Both the position numbers and the translations under genes were made by a program. Below are positions 7,791-14,493 of a stretch of 25,105 nucleotides of DNA, piece by piece. Every line of letters starts with the position of its first letter. The first letter of the stretch is position 1. The notes beneath the pieces are model-generated. The model did no database searches. It worked only from the letters and a program-made list of their open reading frames with translations, and was not told the DNA's origin. This DNA is from Bacteroidia bacterium (GTDB lineage Bacteria > Bacteroidota > Bacteroidia > Bacteroidales > Azobacteroidaceae): contig BNTT01000034.1 in assembly GCA_025996815.1 (NCBI GenBank), positions 1-25,105 on the forward strand, in the 5' to 3' direction.

Positions 7791-10253
7791 TTATTCTTTC
7801 AAAAAGCCATATTCATACACTTTCGGCTCAATTTTCGCTGCTAACACCTTCAATTTGTCGCGTAGATTGCCGATTAACTCGGTATATTGCCTGTCTGAAC
7901 TTGTATTGTTCATTTTGCCTTTGTCGTTGCGCTCTTGAAAATGTTCGCGAATGTCGTATAATGAGGCATTTACGTTGCAATTTGGTTGTGCGTGGTAATA
8001 TTTCCACAATTCGCGACCGGCATCGAACACGGCGGTTGCGATAGGTGAAAATTCGCGTTTGACGTATTTTTTTTTCTCCAATTGCTCAAAAAGATTGGCA
8101 TAGCCGTTTGGCACCACTTTCCCATTTAAAAAACTCAACAAAACGTGGCTCTCAAATTTATCTCGTGCATTGATTTCCTGTTCCGAAAAAGGAATCCAAT
8201 GATTAACACCGTATTTTGATGTAATATTGTTGTTAAAAAGCGTGTATGTCAAGCAATCGTTGTGAAATTCTGTATCCTTTTTCCAATTTTTGTTAGGAAA
8301 CAAAAATTGGTCGCGGTCGTTGAGCCATCCGGCAGGAATGCATTTGCGGACGGCGAAGTAAATACAGGCTTCAATTAAATTATTTACATTAATTAAAAAT
8401 TGTCCTGCTTCCACATTATAATCCATATTGGGGTGAACGATTGCAATCATACTCTGATTTTGGAAATCATTACCTTTAAATGGGAATTTTCCAATAATAT
8501 TCTCTCCTGTTTTTCCTCTGACCGGCTTAATCCAATCATTGATATAGTGCTTATTTTCGTATGCAGAGAAAATTTTTGTTCCGATATTGTTCTTCCTCGC
8601 ATCAAAAACATCGGCTGTTATGCTCACAAATTTTTTCTTAACCGATGTCTTCCATATCATAAAGCCTATTGGAAATTTTCCGTTTACATTGTCAAAAGTA
8701 TCTGCCGGAACAACGAACATTTTTTCCAACTTGGCAAGAAAAAAATCCCTGAAATTTACGAAGTGTTGTCCTTGTAGAATTTTCAAAGTTGAAAATTCTG
8801 CAAGGACAACACCCGACATTTCGCAATAAATTCGCGTGAAAAATTGCGCAAAAAGTTCGGCATTCCCTTGTCCTAAAAGTTTGGCGTATGTTTTATTTGT
8901 TTTATTTTGTTCCACACCTCTGTTTCCTTCTATACCACCCGCCAACGTTCGTTTATTGCTTGCTTCTGCATACGGCGGATTGATATACACCACCAATTTT
9001 TTGCGTTTTTCGGGGTCGTTGATAATATTTTGCAATCCTTGCGGCAGTTTAGAAAAATCATCGTTGAGAAAATCAAATTGAAAAACATGGTCATGCAGCA
9101 GATTTGCACCGTTTTCTATGCGGTCGTGCATTACGTCTACATCTTGTTTATCAAGTGTAGAAGCCCAAATATTGTATTTATTGGTCAGTCCCGCCAGCAA
9201 ATTACCCGTTCCTGCGGCGCAATCCCAGACATAATATTCATCCTGCCAATCTTCACCAAGTACATCGGCAAGGTATCGCTGCGAAAGTTCCACCCAAATT
9301 TGCGGGGTGAAAAAACTGCCTTTGCGTTCGCGCACATCTTGCGGCACCAGCAAATCGCGCCGCTCCACAATATAATCCCAATATTCTTCGCGTGGCGGAC
9401 GTTCGTATTTGTTCCAAAAAAGTGTGTGCGCTTTTTGGTTGTCTGAGAAATATACCTGGCTCGAAGCAAACATACCGCTTTCGTCAATTCGGCGATTTGC
9501 CTCATAATAATTGGATTTGAGCAACACAAACAACTTCTCTTTCAAAGTTTTGTTTTCCTGCGAAAGCAAATCGGCAAGATAAAAATCGCCATCAATAATT
9601 CCATTGCGCTTGGCAACATCCCAATCAACCACAATGGTCGGCTTAACAGTTTGCAGCCACTTATTATAAATAATAATGAAATTATTTTTGTCGATTTTAA
9701 TTTTTGAAATATCCGATTTTCCAACTATGAAATTTTCGCGGATAAATCGCCGCAATTCCTTCTCATCGCCCTCAAAATCAAAGATATAAGTTTCCCAAGG
9801 GGTGTCGTTATTTAATATCTTGCTAATTTGCTCATAAACCAGCCTAAACTCCTTCGTTTCGGTATTTGACGGCGTAATTTTCCAATTAAAATCGTTTTGA
9901 TAGAAAATATGTTGAATTTCGGAATAGGGCACGAAAGCGATTTTTTCGCAGTCGAAGCAGCCGAGAAAGGGCGGCGGCATCATTTTGTCGAACGTGCGTG
10001 CTTTGCCGATGGTGAGCACGAGTTGGGTGAGCATCGCCACTATATCAGAGGGAGCGGCTTTGGCTTCAGCCCACAGTAAATATTCGTCATTGAAACCTGT
10101 TAAGTCTTCAAGACTTAACAGGTTTGAACTTTTACGTTTCACTTTAACCGCAAAATCAATGAAACCGACAATCTTGTCGCAATCGAAATCCTTAAAGAAA
10201 TCCGTTGCCACGCTATTTTTCAGTTCTTCCTCGCGTATATTGGGATATTTCAT
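7791..10253 (-). CDS. N6-adenine DNA methyltransferase, probable type IIG-like restriction-modification protein
   Basis: This is an 820-residue protein. The methyltransferase core has the pre-motif KGSFFTP (about 311-317), SAM-binding motif I DCAAGTGN at 344-351 and catalytic motif IV NPPY at 425-428, the gamma-class adenine methylase pattern. The N-terminal part holds a possible PD-(D/E)XK nuclease site, with Asp 33 in FIDFAV and E63-A-K65 in LLWAEAKA. The C-terminal ~250 residues could be target recognition. Cutting and modification in one chain would make it type IIG-like, but nuclease activity is inferred. The gene is AT-richer than its housekeeping neighbours, suggesting transfer. Two long palindromes lie inside its coding sequence (8763-8812, 10093-10125). 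A BREX PglX-like role is less likely, as no BREX genes are nearby. Confidence 0.85.
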   Translation of the reverse strand: MKYPNIREEELKNSVATDFFKDFDCDKIVGFIDFAVKVKRKSSNLLSLEDLTGFNDEYLLWAEAKAAPSDIVAMLTQLVLTIGKARTFDKMMPPPFLGCFDCEKIAFVPYSEIQHIFYQNDFNWKITPSNTETKEFRLVYEQISKILNNDTPWETYIFDFEGDEKELRRFIRENFIVGKSDISKIKIDKNNFIIIYNKWLQTVKPTIVVDWDVAKRNGIIDGDFYLADLLSQENKTLKEKLFVLLKSNYYEANRRIDESGMFASSQVYFSDNQKAHTLFWNKYERPPREEYWDYIVERRDLLVPQDVRERKGSFFTPQIWVELSQRYLADVLGEDWQDEYYVWDCAAGTGNLLAGLTNKYNIWASTLDKQDVDVMHDRIENGANLLHDHVFQFDFLNDDFSKLPQGLQNIINDPEKRKKLVVYINPPYAEASNKRTLAGGIEGNRGVEQNKTNKTYAKLLGQGNAELFAQFFTRIYCEMSGVVLAEFSTLKILQGQHFVNFRDFFLAKLEKMFVVPADTFDNVNGKFPIGFMIWKTSVKKKFVSITADVFDARKNNIGTKIFSAYENKHYINDWIKPVRGKTGENIIGKFPFKGNDFQNQSMIAIVHPNMDYNVEAGQFLINVNNLIEACIYFAVRKCIPAGWLNDRDQFLFPNKNWKKDTEFHNDCLTYTLFNNNITSKYGVNHWIPFSEQEINARDKFESHVLLSFLNGKVVPNGYANLFEQLEKKKYVKREFSPIATAVFDAGRELWKYYHAQPNCNVNASLYDIREHFQERNDKGKMNNTSSDRQYTELIGNLRDKLKVLAAKIEPKVYEYGFLKE
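8763..8812. repeat. 50-bp palindrome inside the methylase gene
   Basis: Two 24-bp arms (8763-8786 and 8789-8812) are inverted complements at 23 of 24 positions around a 2-bp centre. They are read in frame as about residues 481-497 of the methylase. Such length in coding DNA is not expected by chance. Confidence 0.85.
10093..10125. repeat. 33-bp perfect palindrome inside the methylase gene
   Basis: Two perfect 16-bp arms (10093-10108 and 10110-10125) flank a single central base. The element is read in frame and encodes about residues 43-54 (SNLLSLEDLTGF), between the Asp and the E-x-K of the putative nuclease site. It looks like a dispersed palindromic repeat inserted into a loop. Confidence 0.9.
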
Positions 10254-10262
10254 ACAAAAATA

Positions 10263-10306
10263 ATTTGTGCAAAGTTACGATTTTTTTGTTGTACTTTTGC
10301 ACAAAT
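10263..10306. promoter_or_regulatory. Inverted repeat with divergent promoters, methylase versus DUF3791/DUF3990
   Basis: Arms 10263-10278 and 10291-10306 match as inverted complements at 14 of 16 positions, with the outer 11 identical, around a 12-bp centre. The left arm contains the minus-strand -7 box TAACTTTG (10270-10277) in front of the methylase. The right arm contains the plus-strand box TACTTTTG (10292-10299) facing the DUF3791/DUF3990 pair. A dimeric regulator bound here would control both units, although part of the symmetry comes from the two promoter boxes. Confidence 0.6.
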
Positions 10307-10410
10307 GGAAATGGCTCTCCGGTGTGGTGGCATCTCGCCGATATACACAAATTTTATTGTAGAATATCGCTGAATTTTGATGCGGTACCTTATAATTCAT
10401 AACTATTTAC

Positions 10411-10418
10411 TACCTTTG
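10411..10418 (+). promoter_or_regulatory. -7 box immediately upstream of the DUF3791 gene
   Basis: TACCTTTG lies 29 bp before the ATG at 10448. It is a second possible start for the DUF3791/DUF3990 transcript, besides the box at 10292-10299. No clear -33 element is seen. Confidence 0.45.
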
Positions 10419-10447
10419 CATCCATTAAATATAAATAAAAATTATTT

Positions 10448-10681
10448 ATGGAATCAAGATTGGACAAAGAAACAAGCGATAAGGTAAGTTTTATTACTTT
10501 TATTATACCCGAGTTTGCGAGTGCCTACAAAATGAACATTCAAGACGCTTATTTTTATCTAAAAAAATATGGCGGGTGGGACTATTTAAACGAGTGTTGG
10601 TGGGCATTGCATACCGATAACCCATTTTGGGCGGTGCGTGATATGTTCAAAGTTTGTCGCAGTAATGGGGGATTACGATGA
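10448..10681 (+). CDS. DUF3791 domain protein, putative antitoxin-like partner
   Basis: This small, 77-residue, mostly helical protein has the DUF3791 layout: FIIPEFASAYKMNIQDAYFYLKK, then GGWDYLNECWWALHT, then a helical end. The biochemical role is not established. Its stop overlaps the start of the DUF3990 gene by ATGA (10678-10681), so the two are made together. A small helical protein encoded just before an ADP-ribosyltransferase-like one is the usual shape of a toxin-antitoxin pair, so an antitoxin or specificity role is inferred. Its composition is AT-rich like the methylase gene on the other side of the shared promoter region. Confidence 0.75.
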   Translation: MESRLDKETSDKVSFITFIIPEFASAYKMNIQDAYFYLKKYGGWDYLNECWWALHTDNPFWAVRDMFKVCRSNGGLR

Positions 10682-11382
10682 AAGTTTATCACGGTAGCGA
10701 TACGCTTGTATCTGTCATTGATTTACAAAAATGCAAGCCAAACAGAGATTTTGGGAGAGGTTTTTATGTAACAAAACTACGCTCACAAGCCGATGATATG
10801 GCTATAAGAGTTACACGATACAGCAAAAAAAGTCCTGTTGTCAGTGAATACGAATTTGACGAATACGCCTTTGAAGATAGTGAATTGCAAGTTTTACGTT
10901 TTGATATTTATGATGAAAAATGGCTTGATTTTGTCGTTTTGAATCGTACTGCCGACAAACGAACGCAACCTCACGACTACGATATTGTGGAAGGACCTGT
11001 TGCCGACGACAAGATAACAAGAAACATTACAAAATATCTGCGGGGAAACATTTCAAAAGAAAACTTTCTTGATATGCTGAAACATAGTAAGCCCAATCAC
11101 CAAATTTGTTTTTGCACACAAGTTTCTCTACAAATGCTTGATTATATCGACAAGCCACAATTAGATATAAATTTTGCCATTGGAGGTATTGCCGAGCCGC
11201 TGGTAGAGCAACTGATGCTGGACTTGAACATAGATGAGGTAAAAGCCACAGAAGCATTCTATGCGTCAAAAACCTTTACTCAACTTGCAGATATTTCAAC
11301 CGAACTGTATAAAAAAGATTGGCAGGATATTTACAAAATGCTGCAAAAAGAATTAGGGCAACCGCATCAAATTTACAGGTAG
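10678..11382 (+). CDS. DUF3990 protein, ADP-ribosyltransferase-like putative toxin
   Basis: This 234-residue protein begins KVYHGSDTLV and continues DFGRGFYVTKLRSQADDMA (about 22-40). It then has WLDFVVLNR and YDIVEGPVADDKI, the conserved blocks of DUF3990. As I recall, this family belongs to the ADP-ribosyltransferase-like fold group: the YHG, GFYVT and later Glu segments correspond to the NAD-binding pattern. The C-terminal ~50 residues (NIDEVKATEAFYASKTFTQL, then a helix ending QKELG) resemble the DUF3791 protein encoded just upstream, as if that domain were also fused here. It is translationally coupled to DUF3791. An NAD-using toxin is the best guess, not proven. Confidence 0.75.
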   Translation: MKVYHGSDTLVSVIDLQKCKPNRDFGRGFYVTKLRSQADDMAIRVTRYSKKSPVVSEYEFDEYAFEDSELQVLRFDIYDEKWLDFVVLNRTADKRTQPHDYDIVEGPVADDKITRNITKYLRGNISKENFLDMLKHSKPNHQICFCTQVSLQMLDYIDKPQLDINFAIGGIAEPLVEQLMLDLNIDEVKATEAFYASKTFTQLADISTELYKKDWQDIYKMLQKELGQPHQIYR

Positions 11383-11413
11383 GGATTTTTTTCGCTCTTT
11401 GAGAAAAAATGAT

Positions 11414-11421
11414 TACATTTG
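11414..11421 (+). promoter_or_regulatory. -7 box of the sir2 gene
   Basis: TACATTTG lies 24 bp before the ATG at 11445 and just after an upstream in-frame ATG at 11409. It therefore favours 11445 as the translation start. Confidence 0.4.
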
Positions 11422-11444
11422 TGGAAAAATTTGCAATTAAGAAT

Positions 11445-12146
11445 ATGAAAACAGAGCAACACATTGTTTTTTTGACCGGCGCGGGGATGAGTGCCGAGAG
11501 CGGGATTAGCACTTTTCGGGATTCCGGCGGGCTGTGGGACGGGTATGACCCCAATAAGGTGGCGAGCATCACGGGTTGGTATGCCGACAAAGAGATGGTT
11601 CAGGCGTTTTACAACCTGCGCCGCAAGGAGTTGGAGACGGTGGAGCCGAACGCGGGGCATAGAGCCATTGCCGCCTTGGAGGCGCATTACCGCGTTACTG
11701 TTGTTACGCAGAATGTGGACAATTTGCACGAGCGGGCGGGCAGTACGAGCGTGATTCATTTGCACGGCGAACTCACCAAAGCCTGCAACGAATCTAAGAC
11801 ACAGGTGGTTGAGATAGGTACGCGCGCCATTGAGAAGGACGAAAAGGCGGCAGACGGCTCCCTTCTTCGTCCGTTCATTGTGTGGTTTGGCGAAGCCGTG
11901 CCGTTGATTGAGAAAGCCGCCGAGATAGTGTCTACGGCTGATATTGTTGTGATAGTCGGCACTTCGATGCAGGTTTATCCGGCTGCCGGACTGATAAATT
12001 ATGCCAAAGCCGACACGCCCATTTACCTTATCGACCCGGCGGATGTATCTGTCCCGTCTAAGGTGCAGATTATCAAGGAGAAGGCGAGTGCCGGAATGGC
12101 GAAGTTTGTGGAATCGCTGCTGCTTGCATATCCGCCCAAAAAGTAG
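11445..12146 (+). CDS. Sir2 family NAD-dependent protein deacylase (CobB/SIRT5-like)
   Basis: This 233-residue sirtuin removes acyl groups from lysines using NAD+. The NAD-binding GAGMSAESGISTFRDSGGLW is at 12-31, followed by TQNVDNLHERAG at 88-99, the catalytic His 107 in HLHG, and VGTSMQVYPAAGL near the C-terminus. Y56-x-x-R59 in AFYNLRR matches the SIRT5/CobB signature for succinyl- or malonyl-lysine. The zinc-binding cysteine tetrad is absent; only Cys114 lies in that region, as in other Bacteroidota sirtuins I recall. An ATG 36 bp upstream precedes the promoter-like box, so 11445 is preferred. The next operon's promoter starts right at its stop codon. Confidence 0.92.
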   Translation: MKTEQHIVFLTGAGMSAESGISTFRDSGGLWDGYDPNKVASITGWYADKEMVQAFYNLRRKELETVEPNAGHRAIAALEAHYRVTVVTQNVDNLHERAGSTSVIHLHGELTKACNESKTQVVEIGTRAIEKDEKAADGSLLRPFIVWFGEAVPLIEKAAEIVSTADIVVIVGTSMQVYPAAGLINYAKADTPIYLIDPADVSVPSKVQIIKEKASAGMAKFVESLLLAYPPKK

Positions 12147-12154
12147 TACCTTTG
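12147..12154 (+). promoter_or_regulatory. Promoter of the lipoprotein/radical SAM operon
   Basis: TACCTTTG with TTG 20 bp upstream (12124-12126) matches the Bacteroidota -33/-7 pattern well. It abuts the sir2 stop codon and sits 23 bp before the first lipoprotein ATG. Confidence 0.6.
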
Positions 12155-12177
12155 CATCAAAAATTTGTATCAAAAAA

Positions 12178-12714
12178 ATGAAAACAGGATGTATTAAACT
12201 TTTCGACAAGCTGATTGTCGTTTTGCTGGGCGCGACGGGGCTGTTTGCCGGCTGTAAAATAGGTGAAATAGACAACCCTATGGATGAGTACGGCGTGCCG
12301 CCAGCGGAGTATGGCACGCCTCACGCACTGTATGAAATCAACGGGACGGTGACGGATGCCGCCACTTTGGAGCCTGTTCGGAACATACGGGTGGTTCGCC
12401 CATGGTATTGGGACGTGGCTCCTCCCGAATTTGGCGACACCACTTACACCGATGAGGCAGGAAAATATCACTTTGAATTTGGCGATTTCCCCAAGCCCAA
12501 CAAAGACTATCAATTGAGATTTACAGATATTGACGGCGAAGAAAACGGCACGTATGGCTTCAAAACCATTGAGGGCGAGTTTACCAAGCAAGACCAAGTG
12601 GAAGAAGGCAAAGGTTGGTATGGCGGCAAGTTTGTGAAAACGCAAGATGTGGCATTGGACGAGCCTATGGTGGGACCTATGTACGGCGTTCCATCTACTC
12701 CTTTTCAACCTTAA
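12178..12714 (+). CDS. Radical SAM-associated putative lipoprotein, copy 1
   Basis: This 178-residue protein has a lipoprotein signal peptide: basic start, hydrophobic KLIVVLLGATGLFAG, lipid-carrying Cys26. It should be anchored in the inner leaflet of the outer membrane or on the surface. After YGVP and YGTP motifs comes a beta-sandwich of the carboxypeptidase-regulatory/transthyretin-like type, YEINGTVTDAATLEPVRNI through YTDEAGKYHFEF. The C-terminus ends MYGVPSTPFQP. The strongly conserved N-terminus and the downstream radical SAM gene match the rSAM/lipoprotein system (TIGR04134-type lipoprotein, named from memory). The function is unknown; it is presumably the substrate. The open frame extends upstream to 12001 inside sir2, but the promoter position favours 12178. 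Confidence 0.88.
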   Translation: MKTGCIKLFDKLIVVLLGATGLFAGCKIGEIDNPMDEYGVPPAEYGTPHALYEINGTVTDAATLEPVRNIRVVRPWYWDVAPPEFGDTTYTDEAGKYHFEFGDFPKPNKDYQLRFTDIDGEENGTYGFKTIEGEFTKQDQVEEGKGWYGGKFVKTQDVALDEPMVGPMYGVPSTPFQP

Positions 12715-12750
12715 AGCAAGTTTATTGTGAATCTCAAAAAGAAAGTAGAA

Positions 12751-13257
12751 ATGAAAACAAGATGTATTAAACTTTTCGACAAGCTGATTGTCGTTTTGCT
12801 GGGCGCGACGGGGCTGTTTGCCGGCTGTAAAATAGGTGAAATAGACAGCCCTATGGAATATGGCACGCCTTCCGCAGAGTATGAAATCAACGGGACGGTG
12901 ACGGCTACCGCCACTTCCGAGCCTATTCGGAACATACGGGTGGTTCGCCCGCGGTATTGGGACGAGCCTTCTCTTGAATTTGGCGACACCACTTACACCG
13001 ATGAGGCAGGAAAATATCACTTTGAATTTGACAATTTCCCCAACAAAGACTATCAATTGAAATTTGAGGATATTGACGGCGAAGAAAACGGTACGTATGG
13101 CTTCAAAACCGTCAAGGGCGAGTTTACCAAGCAAGACCAAGTGGAAGAAGGCAAAGGTTGGTATGGCGGCAAGTTTGTGAAAACGGAAGATGTGACATTG
13201 GACGAGCCGATGGTGGCACCCATGTACGGCGTTCCATCTACTCCTTTTCAACCTTAA
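12751..13257 (+). CDS. Radical SAM-associated putative lipoprotein, copy 2
   Basis: This 168-residue paralogue of the preceding gene has the same signal peptide and lipobox (LFAG, Cys26) with one change, Gly4 to Arg. It shares the beta-sandwich domain (YEINGTVTATATSEPIRNI) and an almost identical C-terminus ending MYGVPSTPFQP. It lacks one of the two N-terminal YG-V/T-P motifs and several residues elsewhere (short in-frame deletions), including PK before NKDYQ. The ATG at 12751 is chosen by identity with copy 1; an in-frame GTG at 12727 is the relic of a radical SAM start. The stop is 12 bp before the radical SAM gene's GTG, so one transcript is expected. Confidence 0.88.
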   Translation: MKTRCIKLFDKLIVVLLGATGLFAGCKIGEIDSPMEYGTPSAEYEINGTVTATATSEPIRNIRVVRPRYWDEPSLEFGDTTYTDEAGKYHFEFDNFPNKDYQLKFEDIDGEENGTYGFKTVKGEFTKQDQVEEGKGWYGGKFVKTEDVTLDEPMVAPMYGVPSTPFQP

Positions 13258-13269
13258 AGCAAGTTTATC

Positions 13270-14331
13270 GTGAACCTCAAAAAGAAAATTGCCCTGTCGC
13301 TTTTTCGGCTACACAAACGCAATCAAGCGCAATTGCACGAACTCAGTTATCTGTTTTGGGAATGTACCTTGCGCTGCAACCTGCACTGCCTGCACTGTGG
13401 CAGCGATTGCACGCAGGAAGCGACTCCCGATATGCCTTTGGCGGATTTTCTGAACGTGCTGGACGGGATTGCGCCGCACGTGAATTGCCACAAAACGATG
13501 ATTGTGCTCACCGGCGGCGAGCCGCTGATGCGCAAAGATTTGGCGCAATGCGGGCAGGAATTTCACCGGCGCGGATTTCCGTGGGGGATGGTTACCAACG
13601 GCTACGCGCTCACGCCAACGCGCTTTGCGGAACTGCTCAGGGCGGGCTTAGGCTCCATCACGGTGAGTTTCGACGGACCCACTGCCGATGCGCACGACTG
13701 GTTGCGCGGCAAAAACGGCTCGTGGGAGCGTGCCAAAGATGCTATCGCGATGGTCGCCTCCACCAAAGGGTTGGTTTACGATGTGGTGACGTGCGTCAAT
13801 AAGCGCACTATCAACGAGTTAGCAACTATCAAGGAACTGCTTATCAGTCTGGGCGTAACGCATTGGCGGCTGTTCAGCATCTTCCCCAAGGGGCGTGCGG
13901 CAGACAACCCCCTGCTGAAACTCGCGCCGCACGAGTTTGTGCAACTCTTTGAATTTATCAAGCAAACGCGCCAAGAGGGGCGCATCAAGGCATCGTATGG
14001 CTGTGAGGGCTATCTGGGCGACTACGAAATGGAAGTGCGCGACACGCCGTTTTTCTGTCAGGCAGGCATCCACATCGGCTCCGTGCTCGTGGACGGCTCC
14101 ATCAGTGCCTGCCCAAGCCTCCGCGCCGACTACATACAGGGCAATATCTATCAGGAAGATTTTTGGACGGTCTGGAACACCCGCTACCAAAACATGCGCG
14201 ACCGCTCGTGGACAAAAACAGGGAAATGCGCCCGCTGCAAGTCATATAAATACTGCGAAGGCAATGGGTTGCATCTGCGCGACCAACAGACCGGCAGTCT
14301 GCTGTGCTGCCATCTGGATATGATTAGTTAA
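13270..14331 (+). CDS. Radical SAM/SPASM protein of the rSAM/lipoprotein system
   Basis: This 353-residue radical SAM enzyme starts at a GTG. The 4Fe-4S motif CxxxCxxC is C36, C40, C43 inside WECTLRCNLHCLHC, followed by GGEP at 82-85 for SAM binding and a TIM-barrel core. The C-terminal SPASM-type region is Cys-rich (C245, C263, C281, C320, C323, C329, C346, C347) and would bind auxiliary Fe-S clusters. SPASM enzymes usually modify peptides. Its start (LKKKIALSLFRLHKRN and HELSYLFWECTLRC) fits the TIGR04133-type enzyme that accompanies the lipoproteins. The probable role is post-translational modification of the two lipoproteins before export; the reaction is unknown. The GTG start is supported by conservation of the N-terminus. 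Confidence 0.92.
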   Translation: MNLKKKIALSLFRLHKRNQAQLHELSYLFWECTLRCNLHCLHCGSDCTQEATPDMPLADFLNVLDGIAPHVNCHKTMIVLTGGEPLMRKDLAQCGQEFHRRGFPWGMVTNGYALTPTRFAELLRAGLGSITVSFDGPTADAHDWLRGKNGSWERAKDAIAMVASTKGLVYDVVTCVNKRTINELATIKELLISLGVTHWRLFSIFPKGRAADNPLLKLAPHEFVQLFEFIKQTRQEGRIKASYGCEGYLGDYEMEVRDTPFFCQAGIHIGSVLVDGSISACPSLRADYIQGNIYQEDFWTVWNTRYQNMRDRSWTKTGKCARCKSYKYCEGNGLHLRDQQTGSLLCCHLDMIS

Positions 14332-14334
14332 TGA

Positions 14335-14421
14335 TTATTTGAAAATGACACCTAACTTGGCTGAAAGCCATTCAATCATTTTTTCGGTCATAATGACGTA
14401 ACTGCCAAGGTGAGTGGCACT
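14335..14421 (-). pseudogene. Possible C-terminal gene remnant
   Basis: A minus-strand frame reads THLGSYVIMTEKMIEWLSAK and continues LGVIFK to a TAA at 14335-14337. It has protein-like composition but no start, and is cut off upstream by the repeat-like sequence at 14422-14500. I do not recognise the family. It could be chance. Confidence 0.3.
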
Positions 14422-14446
14422 GCAGGATTTTTTTTGATAATCCTGC
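14422..14446. terminator. Hairpin between convergent genes
   Basis: GCAGGATT (14422-14429) pairs with AATCCTGC (14439-14446) around a T-rich 9-nt loop. It lies between the 3' ends of the radical SAM gene (plus) and the RhuM gene (minus), so it may end transcription from either side. There is no strong T tract after the stem. The sequence around it has the repetitive AGGATTA style of dispersed Bacteroidota repeats. Confidence 0.4.
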
Positions 14447-14493
14447 TAATCCTAAAAATCTTATTAAAATCGTGGTTCAGACAAAATTCTGAT

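Larger units (their letters stand above)
12178..13287 (+). repeat. Tandem duplication covering the lipoprotein gene and the start of the radical SAM gene
   Basis: Unit 1 (12178-12744) and unit 2 (12751-13287) are highly similar in DNA, including the segment after each stop. That segment reads TAAAGCAAGTTTAT, then GTGAA and CTCAAAAAGAAA. In unit 2 this is the start of the radical SAM gene; in unit 1 it is a relic of that start. The units differ by short in-frame deletions. Confidence 0.9.

Noticed and set aside
12157..13251. 364-codon minus-strand open frame across the two lipoproteins
   Set aside because: It is antisense to both lipoprotein genes; its internal repeat only mirrors the tandem duplication.
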